This document shows positions 1 to 7,440 of a stretch of 23,684 bases of DNA, in pieces (the first letter of the stretch is position 1; the number at the start of each line of letters is the position of its first letter). The stretch covers positions 1-23,684 of the forward strand of contig DATGHS010000503.1 in the NCBI GenBank assembly GCA_035307785.1, in the 5' to 3' direction. A program made the translations under genes and the position numbers. The DNA comes from DATGHS01 sp035307785. Its GTDB lineage: Bacteria; Planctomycetota; Planctomycetia; Gemmatales; Gemmataceae. The notes under the pieces are model-generated. The model was not told the DNA's origin. It saw nothing but the letters and a program-made list of their open reading frames with translations, and searched no databases.

Positions 1-6
1 CTGCGT

Positions 7-25
7 CATGGCGAAAATGTGGCGG
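7..25 (+). repeat. 19-nt direct repeat, copy 1
   Basis: A 19-nt string starting CATGGCGAAA is identical to positions 951-969. After it, both copies carry CGCGAAGC: directly adjacent here, but 13 nt further on in the second copy. The two copies bracket the small reading frame and the TIGR03066-like gene. The identity is read directly; whether it marks a mobile or duplicated segment is unknown. Confidence 0.6.
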
Positions 26-76
26 CGCGAAGCAGGACACTGTCCGCGACCGGTCGCCCGAAGTAAGCCCATTCTC

Positions 77-316
77 TCACGGTTCCCCCGTCGACCAGTC
101 CTTCTCTTCGACCCCCAGGGCGAGCGTGTCTTCGCGCAGCAGGCCGAGATAGAACGGGTCCAGTTTGGCGGGGTCGTCCTTTTTGCTGCGGATGAAGACG
201 GCGACGCCTTTCGGCTTGGCCAGGGCCTTCAGCACGGCTTCCGCGTCAGCGGGTTTACCGTCGGAAAACGAATATCGGGACCCGTCACGGCTCCTGGCGA
301 AGTTGGTTTCCGGCAC
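77..316 (-). CDS. small hypothetical protein or gene remnant
   Basis: A minus-strand frame of 79 codons starts at a GTG and ends in TGA. It is rich in Lys, Asp and Glu (for example KKDDPAKLDPFYLGLL) and has no transmembrane segment or signal peptide. This composition looks more like a real soluble protein than the Arg/Pro-rich overlapping plus-strand frame. The frame stays open upstream to an in-frame stop at about 356-358 but contains no ATG, and no good Shine-Dalgarno precedes the GTG. It could therefore be the C-terminal remnant of a longer gene that has lost its start. I do not recognise the family. It is divergent from the secreted protein gene at 412. Confidence 0.4.
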   Translation of the reverse strand: MPETNFARSRDGSRYSFSDGKPADAEAVLKALAKPKGVAVFIRSKKDDPAKLDPFYLGLLREDTLALGVEEKDWSTGEP

Positions 317-411
317 CCACTCGCCTGCTTGTCTCCGCGGCGGCGTGTCATTATTCTAACTCCCGCGTCTTGGGCACTTGATCGGTGAAACCATCCATAC
401 GAGAGAACATC

Positions 412-789
412 ATGAAGGCGATGAAGCTGCTGGCCGTCGGGGTTGTTGTCTGCCTGCTTGGGTTTTCGGCGCCTGCCGACGAGAAGAAGGCCGACAACGC
501 CAAGCTCGCCGTGGGCTCCTGGGACGTGATCAAAACCCACGAAGGCGGGCCGCCCAAGGGCGGGGTCGTCGAGCTCACCAAGGACGGCAAGATCAAGGTC
601 ACCGGCGAGCAGGACGGCATGAAAATGGCCTTTGACGGGACCTACAAGATTGACGGCAACAAGATGGTCCTGAAGTTCAAATTCGGGGACACCGAGACCT
701 CCGTCGACCTCACCATCGACAAGCTCGACGAGAAGACCTTCGCCACCACCAGCAAGGAAGGCAAGGTCGAGCTGACGCGGAAGAAATGA
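412..789 (+). CDS. secreted TIGR03066-like (lipocalin-like) protein
   Basis: This 125-residue protein opens with a signal peptide: MKAMK, then a hydrophobic core VVVCLLGF, then a likely cleavage site after SAPA. The mature part is a small beta-rich domain with the pattern VGSWDVIKTHEGGPPKGGV ... LTKDGKIKVTG ... FDGTYKIDGNKMVLKFKF and a Lys-rich end. From memory this matches the TIGR03066 paralogous family first noted in Gemmata, whose members have the same KLKVTG and GTYKLDGDKL blocks. The molecular function is unknown; export to the periplasm or outside is inferred. The ATG at 412 was chosen over the in-frame codon at 385 because it sits directly before the signal peptide and follows a GAGAG stretch. 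An ATG at 421 is also possible. The gene appears monocistronic, with a hairpin about 30 nt after the stop. Confidence 0.8.
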   Translation: MKAMKLLAVGVVVCLLGFSAPADEKKADNAKLAVGSWDVIKTHEGGPPKGGVVELTKDGKIKVTGEQDGMKMAFDGTYKIDGNKMVLKFKFGDTETSVDLTIDKLDEKTFATTSKEGKVELTRKK

Positions 790-821
790 GCGGGCCGATC
801 AAGTGGACCTTCAAAAACTCC

Positions 822-847
822 GGCGTGGGAGCTGTCACTCCCGCGCC
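822..847 (+). terminator. candidate terminator hairpin
   Basis: A 10-bp stem (GGCGTGGGAG paired with CTCCCGCGCC, one G-U pair) closes a 6-nt loop, 32 nt after the stop of the secreted-protein gene. No T tract follows, so intrinsic termination is uncertain. Confidence 0.4.
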
Positions 848-1157
848 AACTCCCACATCCGGCTTCCGCCCCGGCGCTTCGACCCATTTGCGGCCGAGAT
901 TACTGGCCGGCACCATTCCTACTCGGAAAAGCGAATAACGGCGCCGGCGGCATGGCGAAAATGTGGCGGGCCAATCCGGGCGCGCGAAGCGAGACGGCGC
1001 GGGCAGCTTGACCGGCCCAACCGTACCCGCAAGTTACATGCAATCCCATTTTCGTCCTCCATTCCAACTGCCCCTTCTCTCTCGCCGCGGCGATTCTGGT
1101 TAGTATGAAGAGTACACACCATCGCGATGGCTTCGCTGCGGGAACGGAAGGGGAAAC
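848..1157. other. gene-poor spacer
   Basis: No convincing coding sequence is seen in these roughly 310 nt. Overlapping frames on both strands are Arg/Pro-rich shadows. The spacer contains the second copy of the 19-nt direct repeat. A short frame of 19 codons beginning MAKMWRANPG runs from 952 to 1011, but it lacks a clear ribosome binding site and cannot be supported as a gene. Confidence 0.5.
951..969 (+). repeat. 19-nt direct repeat, copy 2
   Basis: This is identical to positions 7-25. The CGCGAAGC that directly follows copy 1 recurs here at 983-990, after 13 extra nt, so the two copies look like a related longer unit with an insertion or deletion. Confidence 0.6.
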
Positions 1158-1979
1158 ATGGCTCGTTGGCTGGTCGACTGTTTACCGCTGTGCGGGCTTC
1201 CCTGGCGGCTGGGGGTGGCGACCGAGGCCGAGGAGCGCGAGGCGGCTTATCGGCTACGGTACGAAGTGTTTTTTCGCGAGCAGGGTTATGGGCGGGCGAG
1301 CTGGCTGCGATCCGACGAGCGCGACGTGGATGAGTTTGATGAGTGGTGCGACCATTTGATTCTTTATGACACGGCCAGCAACCAGGTCATTGCCACCATT
1401 CGGGCGATTCCGGGGGCGGAAGCGCTCCGCCGCGGCGGCTTCTACGCGTCGAACGAATTTGACTATGCGCCGCTGGCGCCGATTGCCGGGCAGATCTTGC
1501 AAGGCAGCCGGACCTGCGTGGCGGCCGGCTCGCGTGGCGGATTGGCCTTTCAATATCTCTCGTACGGCATGGAACTGCTGTTGCGCCGGCATGGTTGCCA
1601 CTATTTTCTGGGAGCCGACAGTTTTCGGGCCGAGAACCTCGACGCCCTCAACCGGATCTACTCCTACGTTCGGCGCTTTGCCAGCGATCCCGACTGGCAT
1701 GTGGATCCGTTGCCGGCCAACCAGGTGGCGGGGCTGTGCGAAGTGCCCGTAATTGCGGGCGACGAGCAGTTGTTGCCGAACCTGATTCGCGTGGATCTAC
1801 AGATTGGCTTTCGGGCCTGCGGGCCGCCGGCGTGGGACCCCGACTTTTGCTGTTACGATTTGCTGGTGCTGGCCCGGCGCGACCGCATGAGCCGGCGCTA
1901 CAACGCATTCATCGAGCGCATTGAGCGGCGACTGCCGGCGCAACCGGAAGAGGGAAAGTCGGTGAGTTCGAGGCCGTAA
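1158..1979 (+). CDS. GNAT-fold N-acyltransferase, OlsB/autoinducer-synthase-like
   Basis: This 273-residue protein probably transfers an acyl group from acyl carrier protein to an amino-acid amine, like the ornithine-lipid enzyme OlsB and related N-acyl amino acid synthases (PF13444-type GNAT). Diagnostic blocks are YRLRYEVFFREQGYG near residue 33, then DVDEFDEWCDHLILYD, then IRAIPG, then GGFYASNEFDY near residue 95, and a central strand and helix with GSRTCVA. The acceptor amino acid cannot be read from the sequence. No OlsA-type O-acyltransferase lies beside it, so a complete ornithine-lipid pathway is not encoded here. GGAAGGGG sits 5 nt before the ATG, which fixes the start. It stands alone: 310 nt of spacer before it, and a palindrome between it and the permease gene. 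Confidence 0.75.
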   Translation: MARWLVDCLPLCGLPWRLGVATEAEEREAAYRLRYEVFFREQGYGRASWLRSDERDVDEFDEWCDHLILYDTASNQVIATIRAIPGAEALRRGGFYASNEFDYAPLAPIAGQILQGSRTCVAAGSRGGLAFQYLSYGMELLLRRHGCHYFLGADSFRAENLDALNRIYSYVRRFASDPDWHVDPLPANQVAGLCEVPVIAGDEQLLPNLIRVDLQIGFRACGPPAWDPDFCCYDLLVLARRDRMSRRYNAFIERIERRLPAQPEEGKSVSSRP

Positions 1980-2073
1980 ACCGCGCATCGTGTTGGGCTC
2001 AATGTCTCTTTACCAAACTGCCGAAAGCGACTATCTTGCAAGTTCGCACGTGTCGCGCTGGAAGCGCAGCCTT

Positions 2074-2138
2074 GAGCCGGGAGCGCTAGCGACCGGATGA
2101 GAGACAGTCTCTCATCCGGTCGCTAGCGCTCCCGGCTC
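2074..2138. repeat. 65-nt near-perfect palindrome
   Basis: The arms 2074-2105 and 2107-2138 are exact reverse complements, 32 nt each, around a single central A at 2106. The arm contains GAGCGCTAGCGACCGG. No T tract follows. It may be a transcription terminator for the acyltransferase gene, a cruciform-forming site, or a copy of a dispersed palindromic element. The sequence supports only the symmetry. Confidence 0.9.
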
Positions 2139-2170
2139 TCCGACACACTTGATTGGGTTTGAGAAATTGC

Positions 2171-4729
2171 ATGCTTTCACTCTTCTCCTTGTTTCGCACA
2201 TTCAGTCGGCGCTATTTGGGGCGGCGGTTTGATCGGGCGGGGTTGATTGTCCTGATCATCGCGGCCGGGGTGACCATGCTCGTGTCCACCCGGCTGCTCA
2301 ACGATTGCCTCGAAAGCGCGGTGCATTCCTCGACGGCGCTCGGGGCCGATCAGGCCGACTTGCTGGTGACCAACGATCGCCGCGTGCGCATCGATCTGGC
2401 ATCGAAGCTGCGGGCGGTGCCGGGCGTGCAGGCAGTGCAGCCGCTCATTTTCGATCGCGTGATCCTGCCGGAATTCAACAATCAGACGGCCATCTTTCTG
2501 GGCGTGGATGTGCAGGGCGGCAATGCGGAAAGCAAGGATTCGTTTGTCGAGGCCGTGACGGTGAGCGATCCGCTGGCGCTCGTCACCGGTCGCGGCGTGC
2601 TCATTGGCGACGAATTGGCGAAGGTGCTGTCGCCCGATGGCAAGCCGACGAAGCCGTTCGAGATTCGGGCCGGGGGGCATTCGCACCGGATTCAGCCTGC
2701 CGGCACCGTGAAGCTGAAGGGCCAGGCTGCCAAGCTGAGCGGCTTTCTGATTGCGACCGAAATTCGGGCCGCGTCGAAAATGTTGAACCAGGATGGCGTG
2801 TGCGACCGGATCGACTTGAAGCTTTCGCCGGGGGCCGATAAGGAGCAGGTGCGCGCGGCAGCCCAGGCTATTGTTGGCGAGCAGGGGCAGGTGAAGGCGC
2901 CGGAGATGGCGAGTAAAGCCACTGCAGAGATTGCGGCCGGCGTTCACATCGGCTTTATTCTCATGGGTGTGGGCGCCATGGTGGTTGGCTTGTTCCTTAT
3001 TTACATCGTGCTGGCGGTGAGTGTGGCGGAGCGGCGGCATGATATCGGCGTGCTGCGCTCGCTCGGGGCCACGCGGCCGCAGATTGCCGCGCTCTTCACC
3101 GGCGAGGCGGTGGTCATGGGTTTGGTTGGCGCGCTGCTCGGCGTGCCAATCGGCTGGGGGCTGGCGAAGTTCACGTTCAGCGTGATGAAGCAAGACATGG
3201 AGCAGGTCTTTTTCGGCAGCGGCGAGGGGCTTCAACTTACCGTGCCGATTGTGCTCATTGCCGTGTGCTCCGGCGTGGTGACGGCAGGGCTGGCGGCGCT
3301 GGTCCCGGCCATGCAGGCTGCATCGGATGAGCCGGCCGACGCGGTGCGGCGGGTGCCGTCGGCGGCGAGCCGGTTCTTCCGCTACCTGCAAGCGCTCGCC
3401 AGCCTGGCGGTCATTGGCGCTGGTTTCGGCTGCATCGCCTTTCGCCATCAGTTGCCGCCGCAGTGGGGCGGGATTGGCGGCGTGGTGGCCATGATGGTGG
3501 GCGTGCTCCTCGCGGTGCCGCTCATGGTTGCGGTACTATCGCACCTGGCGCAACCGCTGTTCCGCCGGCTGTTCGGCATTGAAGCACGGCTGGCGTCGGA
3601 CAATCTGCTCCGCGCGCCGGGCCGCACCGGCATCGTGGTCGGCGTGCTGGCCGCCGGCGTGACGCTCATGCTGCAGACTGCGGGCATCGGCCGCAGCAAC
3701 GAAGGGCCGATCCTCGCCTGGCTCGACCGCGTGGCCACGGCCGACATGTTCATCATCTGCGGAGATCCGAATGCCTCAAGCAGTGCGATGTTGCCCATGG
3801 ACATTACTGTGCGCGACGAAATACGCAAAATTCCGGGCGTGCAGCAGACGATGACTCTGCGCTTTTCCGAATCGGAATTCAACGGCCGGCTAATCTTGCT
3901 TATCAGCGTAGACGCGGTGGATTATTATCACGCGCACGAGCATTCGCGCAATCTGCCCGACCTGTCGCTGTTCTTGCAGTTGCCGGAAAAGAACACCTGC
4001 ATTGTTTCGGAAAACTTCGCAGTGCTGAATCATGTGAAAAAGGGCGACACGATTGAACTCCACGGGCCGAATGGGCCGGTACCGCTACACATCCTGGGCG
4101 TGATTCCCGATTATCACTGGTCGCGCGGCTCGATCTACGTGGACCGCGATTTTTACAAAGATGCGTTTCAGGATCCGCTTATCGACACCTGCCACGCGTT
4201 CTTGAAGAAGGACGGCCACGAAGAGGAAACGCGGGCGCGGGTGAAGAAGTTCTGCGATTCACGAGCGCTCGTGGTGCTGAACCGGCAAGACATCGATGTC
4301 TGGACCGCGAGCTTCCTGCGCCGGCTGTATTTCCTTTCGTACTTGCAGCAAATGGTCGTGGGCATTGTGGCCGCGCTGGGCGTGGTGATGGCGCTGCTCA
4401 TCTCGGTCTTGCAGCGCCGCCGCGAACTCGGCCTGCTGCGGGCCGTTGGCGCCACGCAGAGCCAAGTGCTGTACACGGTGCTGGCCGAGGCCACGCTCAT
4501 GGGCATCTTCGGCACGATCCTGGGCCTGCTCGGCGGCATTCCGCTGGAGTGGTATCTCATGCGCATCGTGATCTACGAAGAATCGGGCCTGCTCTTCCCC
4601 GTCACCGTACCGTGGAAAGAGACGCTCATCCTCAGCGGCCTGGCCATCGCCACGGCCACGCTCGCGGGCATGATGCCGGCATATCATGCCGCGCGCCTGC
4701 GGATCGCGGAAGCAATTGCGTATGAGTAA
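2171..4729 (+). CDS. ABC transporter permease, double FtsX/MacB type
   Basis: An 852-residue inner-membrane protein with two permease modules. A transmembrane helix lies at about 24-42, followed by a MacB-like extracytoplasmic domain at about 50-255. The first FtsX domain spans roughly 262-395 and includes the cytoplasmic coupling motif ERRHDIGVLRSLGATRPQI. A second extracytoplasmic region follows, then the second FtsX domain at about 727-845, with QRRRELGLLRAVGATQSQ. This layout is typical of permeases that work with a separate MacB/LolD-type ATPase in lipoprotein extraction or efflux. No ATPase gene is beside it, so the partner must lie elsewhere. The ATG at 2171 was preferred over a TTG at 2153 because it begins directly with the amphipathic MLSLFSLF leader. 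The Shine-Dalgarno (GAGAA) is weak. Confidence 0.9.
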   Translation: MLSLFSLFRTFSRRYLGRRFDRAGLIVLIIAAGVTMLVSTRLLNDCLESAVHSSTALGADQADLLVTNDRRVRIDLASKLRAVPGVQAVQPLIFDRVILPEFNNQTAIFLGVDVQGGNAESKDSFVEAVTVSDPLALVTGRGVLIGDELAKVLSPDGKPTKPFEIRAGGHSHRIQPAGTVKLKGQAAKLSGFLIATEIRAASKMLNQDGVCDRIDLKLSPGADKEQVRAAAQAIVGEQGQVKAPEMASKATAEIAAGVHIGFILMGVGAMVVGLFLIYIVLAVSVAERRHDIGVLRSLGATRPQIAALFTGEAVVMGLVGALLGVPIGWGLAKFTFSVMKQDMEQVFFGSGEGLQLTVPIVLIAVCSGVVTAGLAALVPAMQAASDEPADAVRRVPSAASRFFRYLQALASLAVIGAGFGCIAFRHQLPPQWGGIGGVVAMMVGVLLAVPLMVAVLSHLAQPLFRRLFGIEARLASDNLLRAPGRTGIVVGVLAAGVTLMLQTAGIGRSNEGPILAWLDRVATADMFIICGDPNASSSAMLPMDITVRDEIRKIPGVQQTMTLRFSESEFNGRLILLISVDAVDYYHAHEHSRNLPDLSLFLQLPEKNTCIVSENFAVLNHVKKGDTIELHGPNGPVPLHILGVIPDYHWSRGSIYVDRDFYKDAFQDPLIDTCHAFLKKDGHEEETRARVKKFCDSRALVVLNRQDIDVWTASFLRRLYFLSYLQQMVVGIVAALGVVMALLISVLQRRRELGLLRAVGATQSQVLYTVLAEATLMGIFGTILGLLGGIPLEWYLMRIVIYEESGLLFPVTVPWKETLILSGLAIATATLAGMMPAYHAARLRIAEAIAYE

Positions 4730-4797
4730 AGGCAACCATCTTGCATCCGTCCTTGTGGAGCGGCCTGGCGCGCGGTATTTTGGCGCTAGTCTGAACG

Positions 4798-4811
4798 CAA
4801 ACGCACGTTTG
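4798..4811. promoter_or_regulatory. candidate HicB operator (inverted repeat)
   Basis: CAAACG and CGTTTG form a perfect dyad with a 2-nt spacer, directly before the Shine-Dalgarno of the decayed hicA gene. HicB antitoxins commonly autorepress by binding inverted repeats at the hicAB promoter. The assignment rests on position and symmetry only. Confidence 0.35.
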
Positions 4812-4821
4812 AGGATGGCCC

Positions 4822-5012
4822 GTAACCTTTAACGAGTTGGTCCGACTTCTGGAAGCCAACGGCTTTCCAATTGTGCGACAAAAAGGCTCATTCGATATTA
4901 CGGAAAGACCGGTTGGCCACGCTTGGTGCGAGTGGACTTTCATGGCTCGAAGCAGGTTCCCACAGGGACCTGCCATTCGATTCTCAAAGCGGCGGGAATC
5001 TCAAAACCATGA
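4822..5012 (+). pseudogene. hicA: HicA toxin remnant
   Basis: HicA toxins are small double-stranded-RNA-binding-fold mRNA interferases. The first frame encodes TFNELVRLLEANGF and then VRQKGS. The rest of the toxin is in the frame one base back: IRYYGKTGWPRLVRVDF, then HGSKQVPTGTCHSILKAAG, ending ISKP and TGA at 5010-5012. A net one-base loss (or equivalent) near 4885-4890 therefore separates the halves. It falls exactly where the family has the catalytic His of the GSH motif, which is missing. The expected start codon at 4822-4824 reads GTA rather than GTG or ATG, although GAGG sits a proper distance upstream at 4811-4814. The toxin is judged inactive. hicB begins 10 nt downstream. Confidence 0.85.
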
Positions 5013-5022
5013 GGAACTCGCG

Positions 5023-5319
5023 ATGATCGATCTTCCTTATTCTCTAGTGATTGAAGCGACAAACGAGCCCGACTACTTCGGCTTCTATTCTCCAGAGCTC
5101 GAGGGCTTTTCGGGAATCGGTCACTCGGTCGAAGACTGCATTTAAAAGGCGCGCTGGGGAATGAAAGAGCATGTCGAGCTACTAGGCGAACAAAAACTAC
5201 CTGTTCCGTCGCCGAATCCGAACCCGACCATCACGATTCAAAATGAAAAGGGAAGCAGCAGCATGACTTTCGCGGTTTCCGCTACAATCTCGTCGTCGCA
5301 AATTCAGTCGCCGCTTTGA
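5023..5319 (+). pseudogene. hicB: HicB antitoxin remnant with nonsense codon
   Basis: HicB antitoxins have a partial RNase H-like fold that blocks HicA, usually plus a DNA-binding tail. The N-terminal part from the ATG at 5023 fits the family: PYSLVIEATNEPDYFGFYSP, then ELEGFSGIGHSVEDCI. A TAA at 5143-5145 interrupts it. The same frame continues with family-like sequence (KARWGMKEHVELLGEQKLPV, then PSPNPNPTI) to a TGA at 5317-5319. The stop sits where a GAA (Glu) codon is expected, which suggests a single G-to-T change. GAGGAA precedes the ATG. The first 40 residues could still be made, but they would lack most of the domain. Confidence 0.85.
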
Positions 5320-5358
5320 TCGTTGCCATCTCTGTTTCATCCGGTTTTGAGGATTGCC

Positions 5359-6099
5359 ATGTTAGATCGCTCGCAACTGGCGCTGGCGGTGGGGCACGCG
5401 GATGTCGTTGCCGGCATGGCGTTTCATTCTGCTGCCCGGTACTTCCATGATAGTGAGATTGAGCGCGAGTACTGGAAGGCCGACGTGCAGACTTTAGGCG
5501 ACGTATCCACGCCTCTGCAGTTGTCTCAACGCGCGTTTGTCATCGTGAACGGTGACATTCTCGCGAATATTACAGCTTCGGACTCGTGTACGTTAATTAT
5601 CTACGGCAACGTGCGTGCCGCCATCGAGACTCACGCCCACAGCGAAATCGTTGTCGCCGGCGATGTTTGCCGCGATGGCGGCATTTACGGCAACGATATC
5701 ACGCACCTGTTTGTTGGCGGTGACGCAAATGGAATCCTGTGGGGCAGCAGCTCATTCACGATTTGGACCCAAGGGCATTTGCGCGGAGATGCTTGGACCG
5801 GCAACCCAATTATGCAATTGTGGATTCTCGGCGATTGCAGTGGCAAGATCCGGCCGATCAAGGATCCCGCCCTGCTGTATATGGAAGTCGGAGGCTACAT
5901 GCCGTATGACCTGTTAAAGGCAATTGGCAGCTTCGGCTATACGGAATTTAATGCTTCGATTGGCACAAGCGACCGACCTGCCGGCCTTTATCCCAGCAAA
6001 GGGGCGTACAACTATCTGCAGCGACCCCGGAACAGCAAACGCTGGGTGATTCGAACTTCACGAAATCAAGTACAGTTCGCCGAAAAGAAACCAGAATAG
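5359..6099 (+). CDS. hypothetical protein, probable beta-helix
   Basis: This 246-residue protein is of no family I recognise. Its middle (about residues 60-165) carries a run of short strands punctuated by GD or GN turns: VNGDILANI, LIIYGNVRAAI, IVVAGDVCRDGGIYGN, LFVGGDANG, then TQGHLRGDAW and ILGDCSGKI. This rhythm is typical of a right-handed beta-helix, as in bactofilin-like or polymer-forming proteins, but the fold is an inference. No signal peptide or membrane helix is seen, so it is probably cytoplasmic. The C-terminus is basic and polar. TGAGG lies 6 nt before the ATG at 5359, which favours this start over a TTG at 5323. It follows the hicB remnant by 39 nt and has a small hairpin after its stop. 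Confidence 0.7.
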   Translation: MLDRSQLALAVGHADVVAGMAFHSAARYFHDSEIEREYWKADVQTLGDVSTPLQLSQRAFVIVNGDILANITASDSCTLIIYGNVRAAIETHAHSEIVVAGDVCRDGGIYGNDITHLFVGGDANGILWGSSSFTIWTQGHLRGDAWTGNPIMQLWILGDCSGKIRPIKDPALLYMEVGGYMPYDLLKAIGSFGYTEFNASIGTSDRPAGLYPSKGAYNYLQRPRNSKRWVIRTSRNQVQFAEKKPE

Positions 6100-6116
6100 A
6101 CAATCTCGACATTCAT

Positions 6117-6136
6117 GAATCCAACATTGTGGATTC
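6117..6136 (+). terminator. weak candidate terminator
   Basis: A 7-bp stem (GAATCCA with TGGATTC) and 6-nt loop lie 18 nt after the stop of the beta-helix gene. No U-rich tail follows. Confidence 0.3.
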
Positions 6137-6188
6137 CACTACAATTTCAACAATTCTCATTCAACCATCGCTTTGATTGTGGTGCGCC

Positions 6189-7421
6189 ATGACTCTCGCT
6201 GCCCCCAAGATCGAATGCAAGGAATACCTGGAGCGCCAAGCGAAGCTTCGCAAGAGCGTCGGCCGAGAAGGCCTGGATTTGTTCATCGTTTCCTCGTTCG
6301 AAAGCATCTACTATCTCACCGGGGCCGGCTTTGAGCCGCTGGAACGGCCGTTTTTCTTGCTGGTTCGGCCTGAGGCGGTGCCGACGTTGCTGGTGCCGAA
6401 ACTCGACCATGAGCACATGAATAAGGCTCAGGGGATCGATCCGGAAAACATCCAGATTTACTGGGAGTACCCAGCCCCGGCCGGGCGCAATTGGCGTGAT
6501 CGCCTTCACGATCAAATCGGCCATGCAAAAGCAGTCGGCGTGGAGCCGAGCATGCCGCTGGACATTGCGCAGGAGCTTCGCGATTTCTCGCCACGTGTGT
6601 TGCCGCTAGTCGAGCGCTTGCGCTTGATCAAATCACCGGCCGAGATTGCAATGATTCGCCGGGCGGCTCACTATGCCGACATGGGCCTGGAGCGGCTGCT
6701 ACGCGCGTCTTACTACGACGCGACTGCGGCGGAAGGCTTCGCCGAAACTCGTCATATCACTGCGCAGATTATTCGCGATCTCGACGACTGGGACCCGCTC
6801 ACCACGAAAGTCATCATGGCGACCTGGGCAGCCCCATGGAGCGCGATGCCGCATTGCATTCCGAATCTGAACGACCGGCTGCGGGCAGGGCCGCACGTCG
6901 CGCTGGTTCTCACCCGCGTCAATGGCTATGCGGCAGAAAGCGAGCGCACTTATTTCACCAAGGAGCCAACTGAGCTTGAACGCAGCGTTTTCAAACTGAT
7001 GGAAGAGGCCCGCCAACGGGCGTTTGACAGCATCAAGCCGGGCAAGCCATGTGCAGAGATCGATACAAAGATCAACGAATTCCTTCGCGGCAACGGCTAC
7101 AAATCGGAGGATCAGCGCCTTCATCGTACCGGCCACGGCTTCGGGCTCGGCAATCATGAAGCGCCATGGCTCGCCGAGGGCAGCACCGATGTGTTGCAGC
7201 CAAATATGGTCATCAGCATCGAGCCCGGCATTTATCTGAAAGATGTCGGCGGATTTCGGCACTCCGACACGGTACTGGTGACGGAAGAGGGGTACGAAGT
7301 CCTGACCGCGAATTTCCCGCACGCATCTGAACCGGCGGTGATTTCAAATCCCCGTCTGGTGCAGCAGATCAAGAAACGACTTGTGCGAAACAAATTGCGA
7401 GTGATGCAAAAACACCGCTAA
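6189..7421 (+). CDS. M24-family protein without metal ligands (creatinase-like)
   Basis: A 410-residue protein with the pita-bread fold of Xaa-Pro peptidases and creatinase. It has an N-terminal creatinase domain (about 10-145) and a C-terminal M24 domain (about 150-390). Conserved landmarks are PHCIPN (His222), the His316 of HRTGHGFGLGNHEAP and Glu345 of ISIEPGIYL. Of the five usual metal ligands, the first Asp aligns with Leu239, the second Asp with Glu250 (in AAESERTYF) and the last Glu with Ser359 (GFRHSDT). Creatinase, a metal-free member, also reads ERT at the second site, so a metal-independent hydrolase or amidinohydrolase is more likely than an aminopeptidase. The substrate is unknown. 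The ATG at 6189 fits the family start, but no strong Shine-Dalgarno is seen. A DUF1801 gene follows 19 nt downstream. Confidence 0.8.
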   Translation: MTLAAPKIECKEYLERQAKLRKSVGREGLDLFIVSSFESIYYLTGAGFEPLERPFFLLVRPEAVPTLLVPKLDHEHMNKAQGIDPENIQIYWEYPAPAGRNWRDRLHDQIGHAKAVGVEPSMPLDIAQELRDFSPRVLPLVERLRLIKSPAEIAMIRRAAHYADMGLERLLRASYYDATAAEGFAETRHITAQIIRDLDDWDPLTTKVIMATWAAPWSAMPHCIPNLNDRLRAGPHVALVLTRVNGYAAESERTYFTKEPTELERSVFKLMEEARQRAFDSIKPGKPCAEIDTKINEFLRGNGYKSEDQRLHRTGHGFGLGNHEAPWLAEGSTDVLQPNMVISIEPGIYLKDVGGFRHSDTVLVTEEGYEVLTANFPHASEPAVISNPRLVQQIKKRLVRNKLRVMQKHR

Positions 7422-7440
7422 CTGCATCGGGTAACTCCAA

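Noticed and set aside
8..388. 126-codon plus-strand frame at the left edge
   Set aside because: It is Arg/Pro-rich, lacks a ribosome binding site, and overlaps the more protein-like minus-strand frame at 77-316.
952..1011. 19-codon peptide MAKMWRANPG...
   Set aside because: There is no Shine-Dalgarno and no homology I recognise. Its start coincides with a direct repeat, so it is reported as a repeat only.
2177..3448. 423-codon open frame on the minus strand
   Set aside because: It is antisense to the permease gene, His/Arg/Gln-rich with no recognisable domain, and arises from the GC-biased codon pattern of the real gene.
4879..4890. Programmed -1 frameshift on the A-run in hicA
   Set aside because: Slippage at the AAA codon would give the right downstream frame but would delete the Gly-Ser-His motif needed for activity. 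The start codon is also lost and hicB has a nonsense codon, so decay is the simpler explanation.
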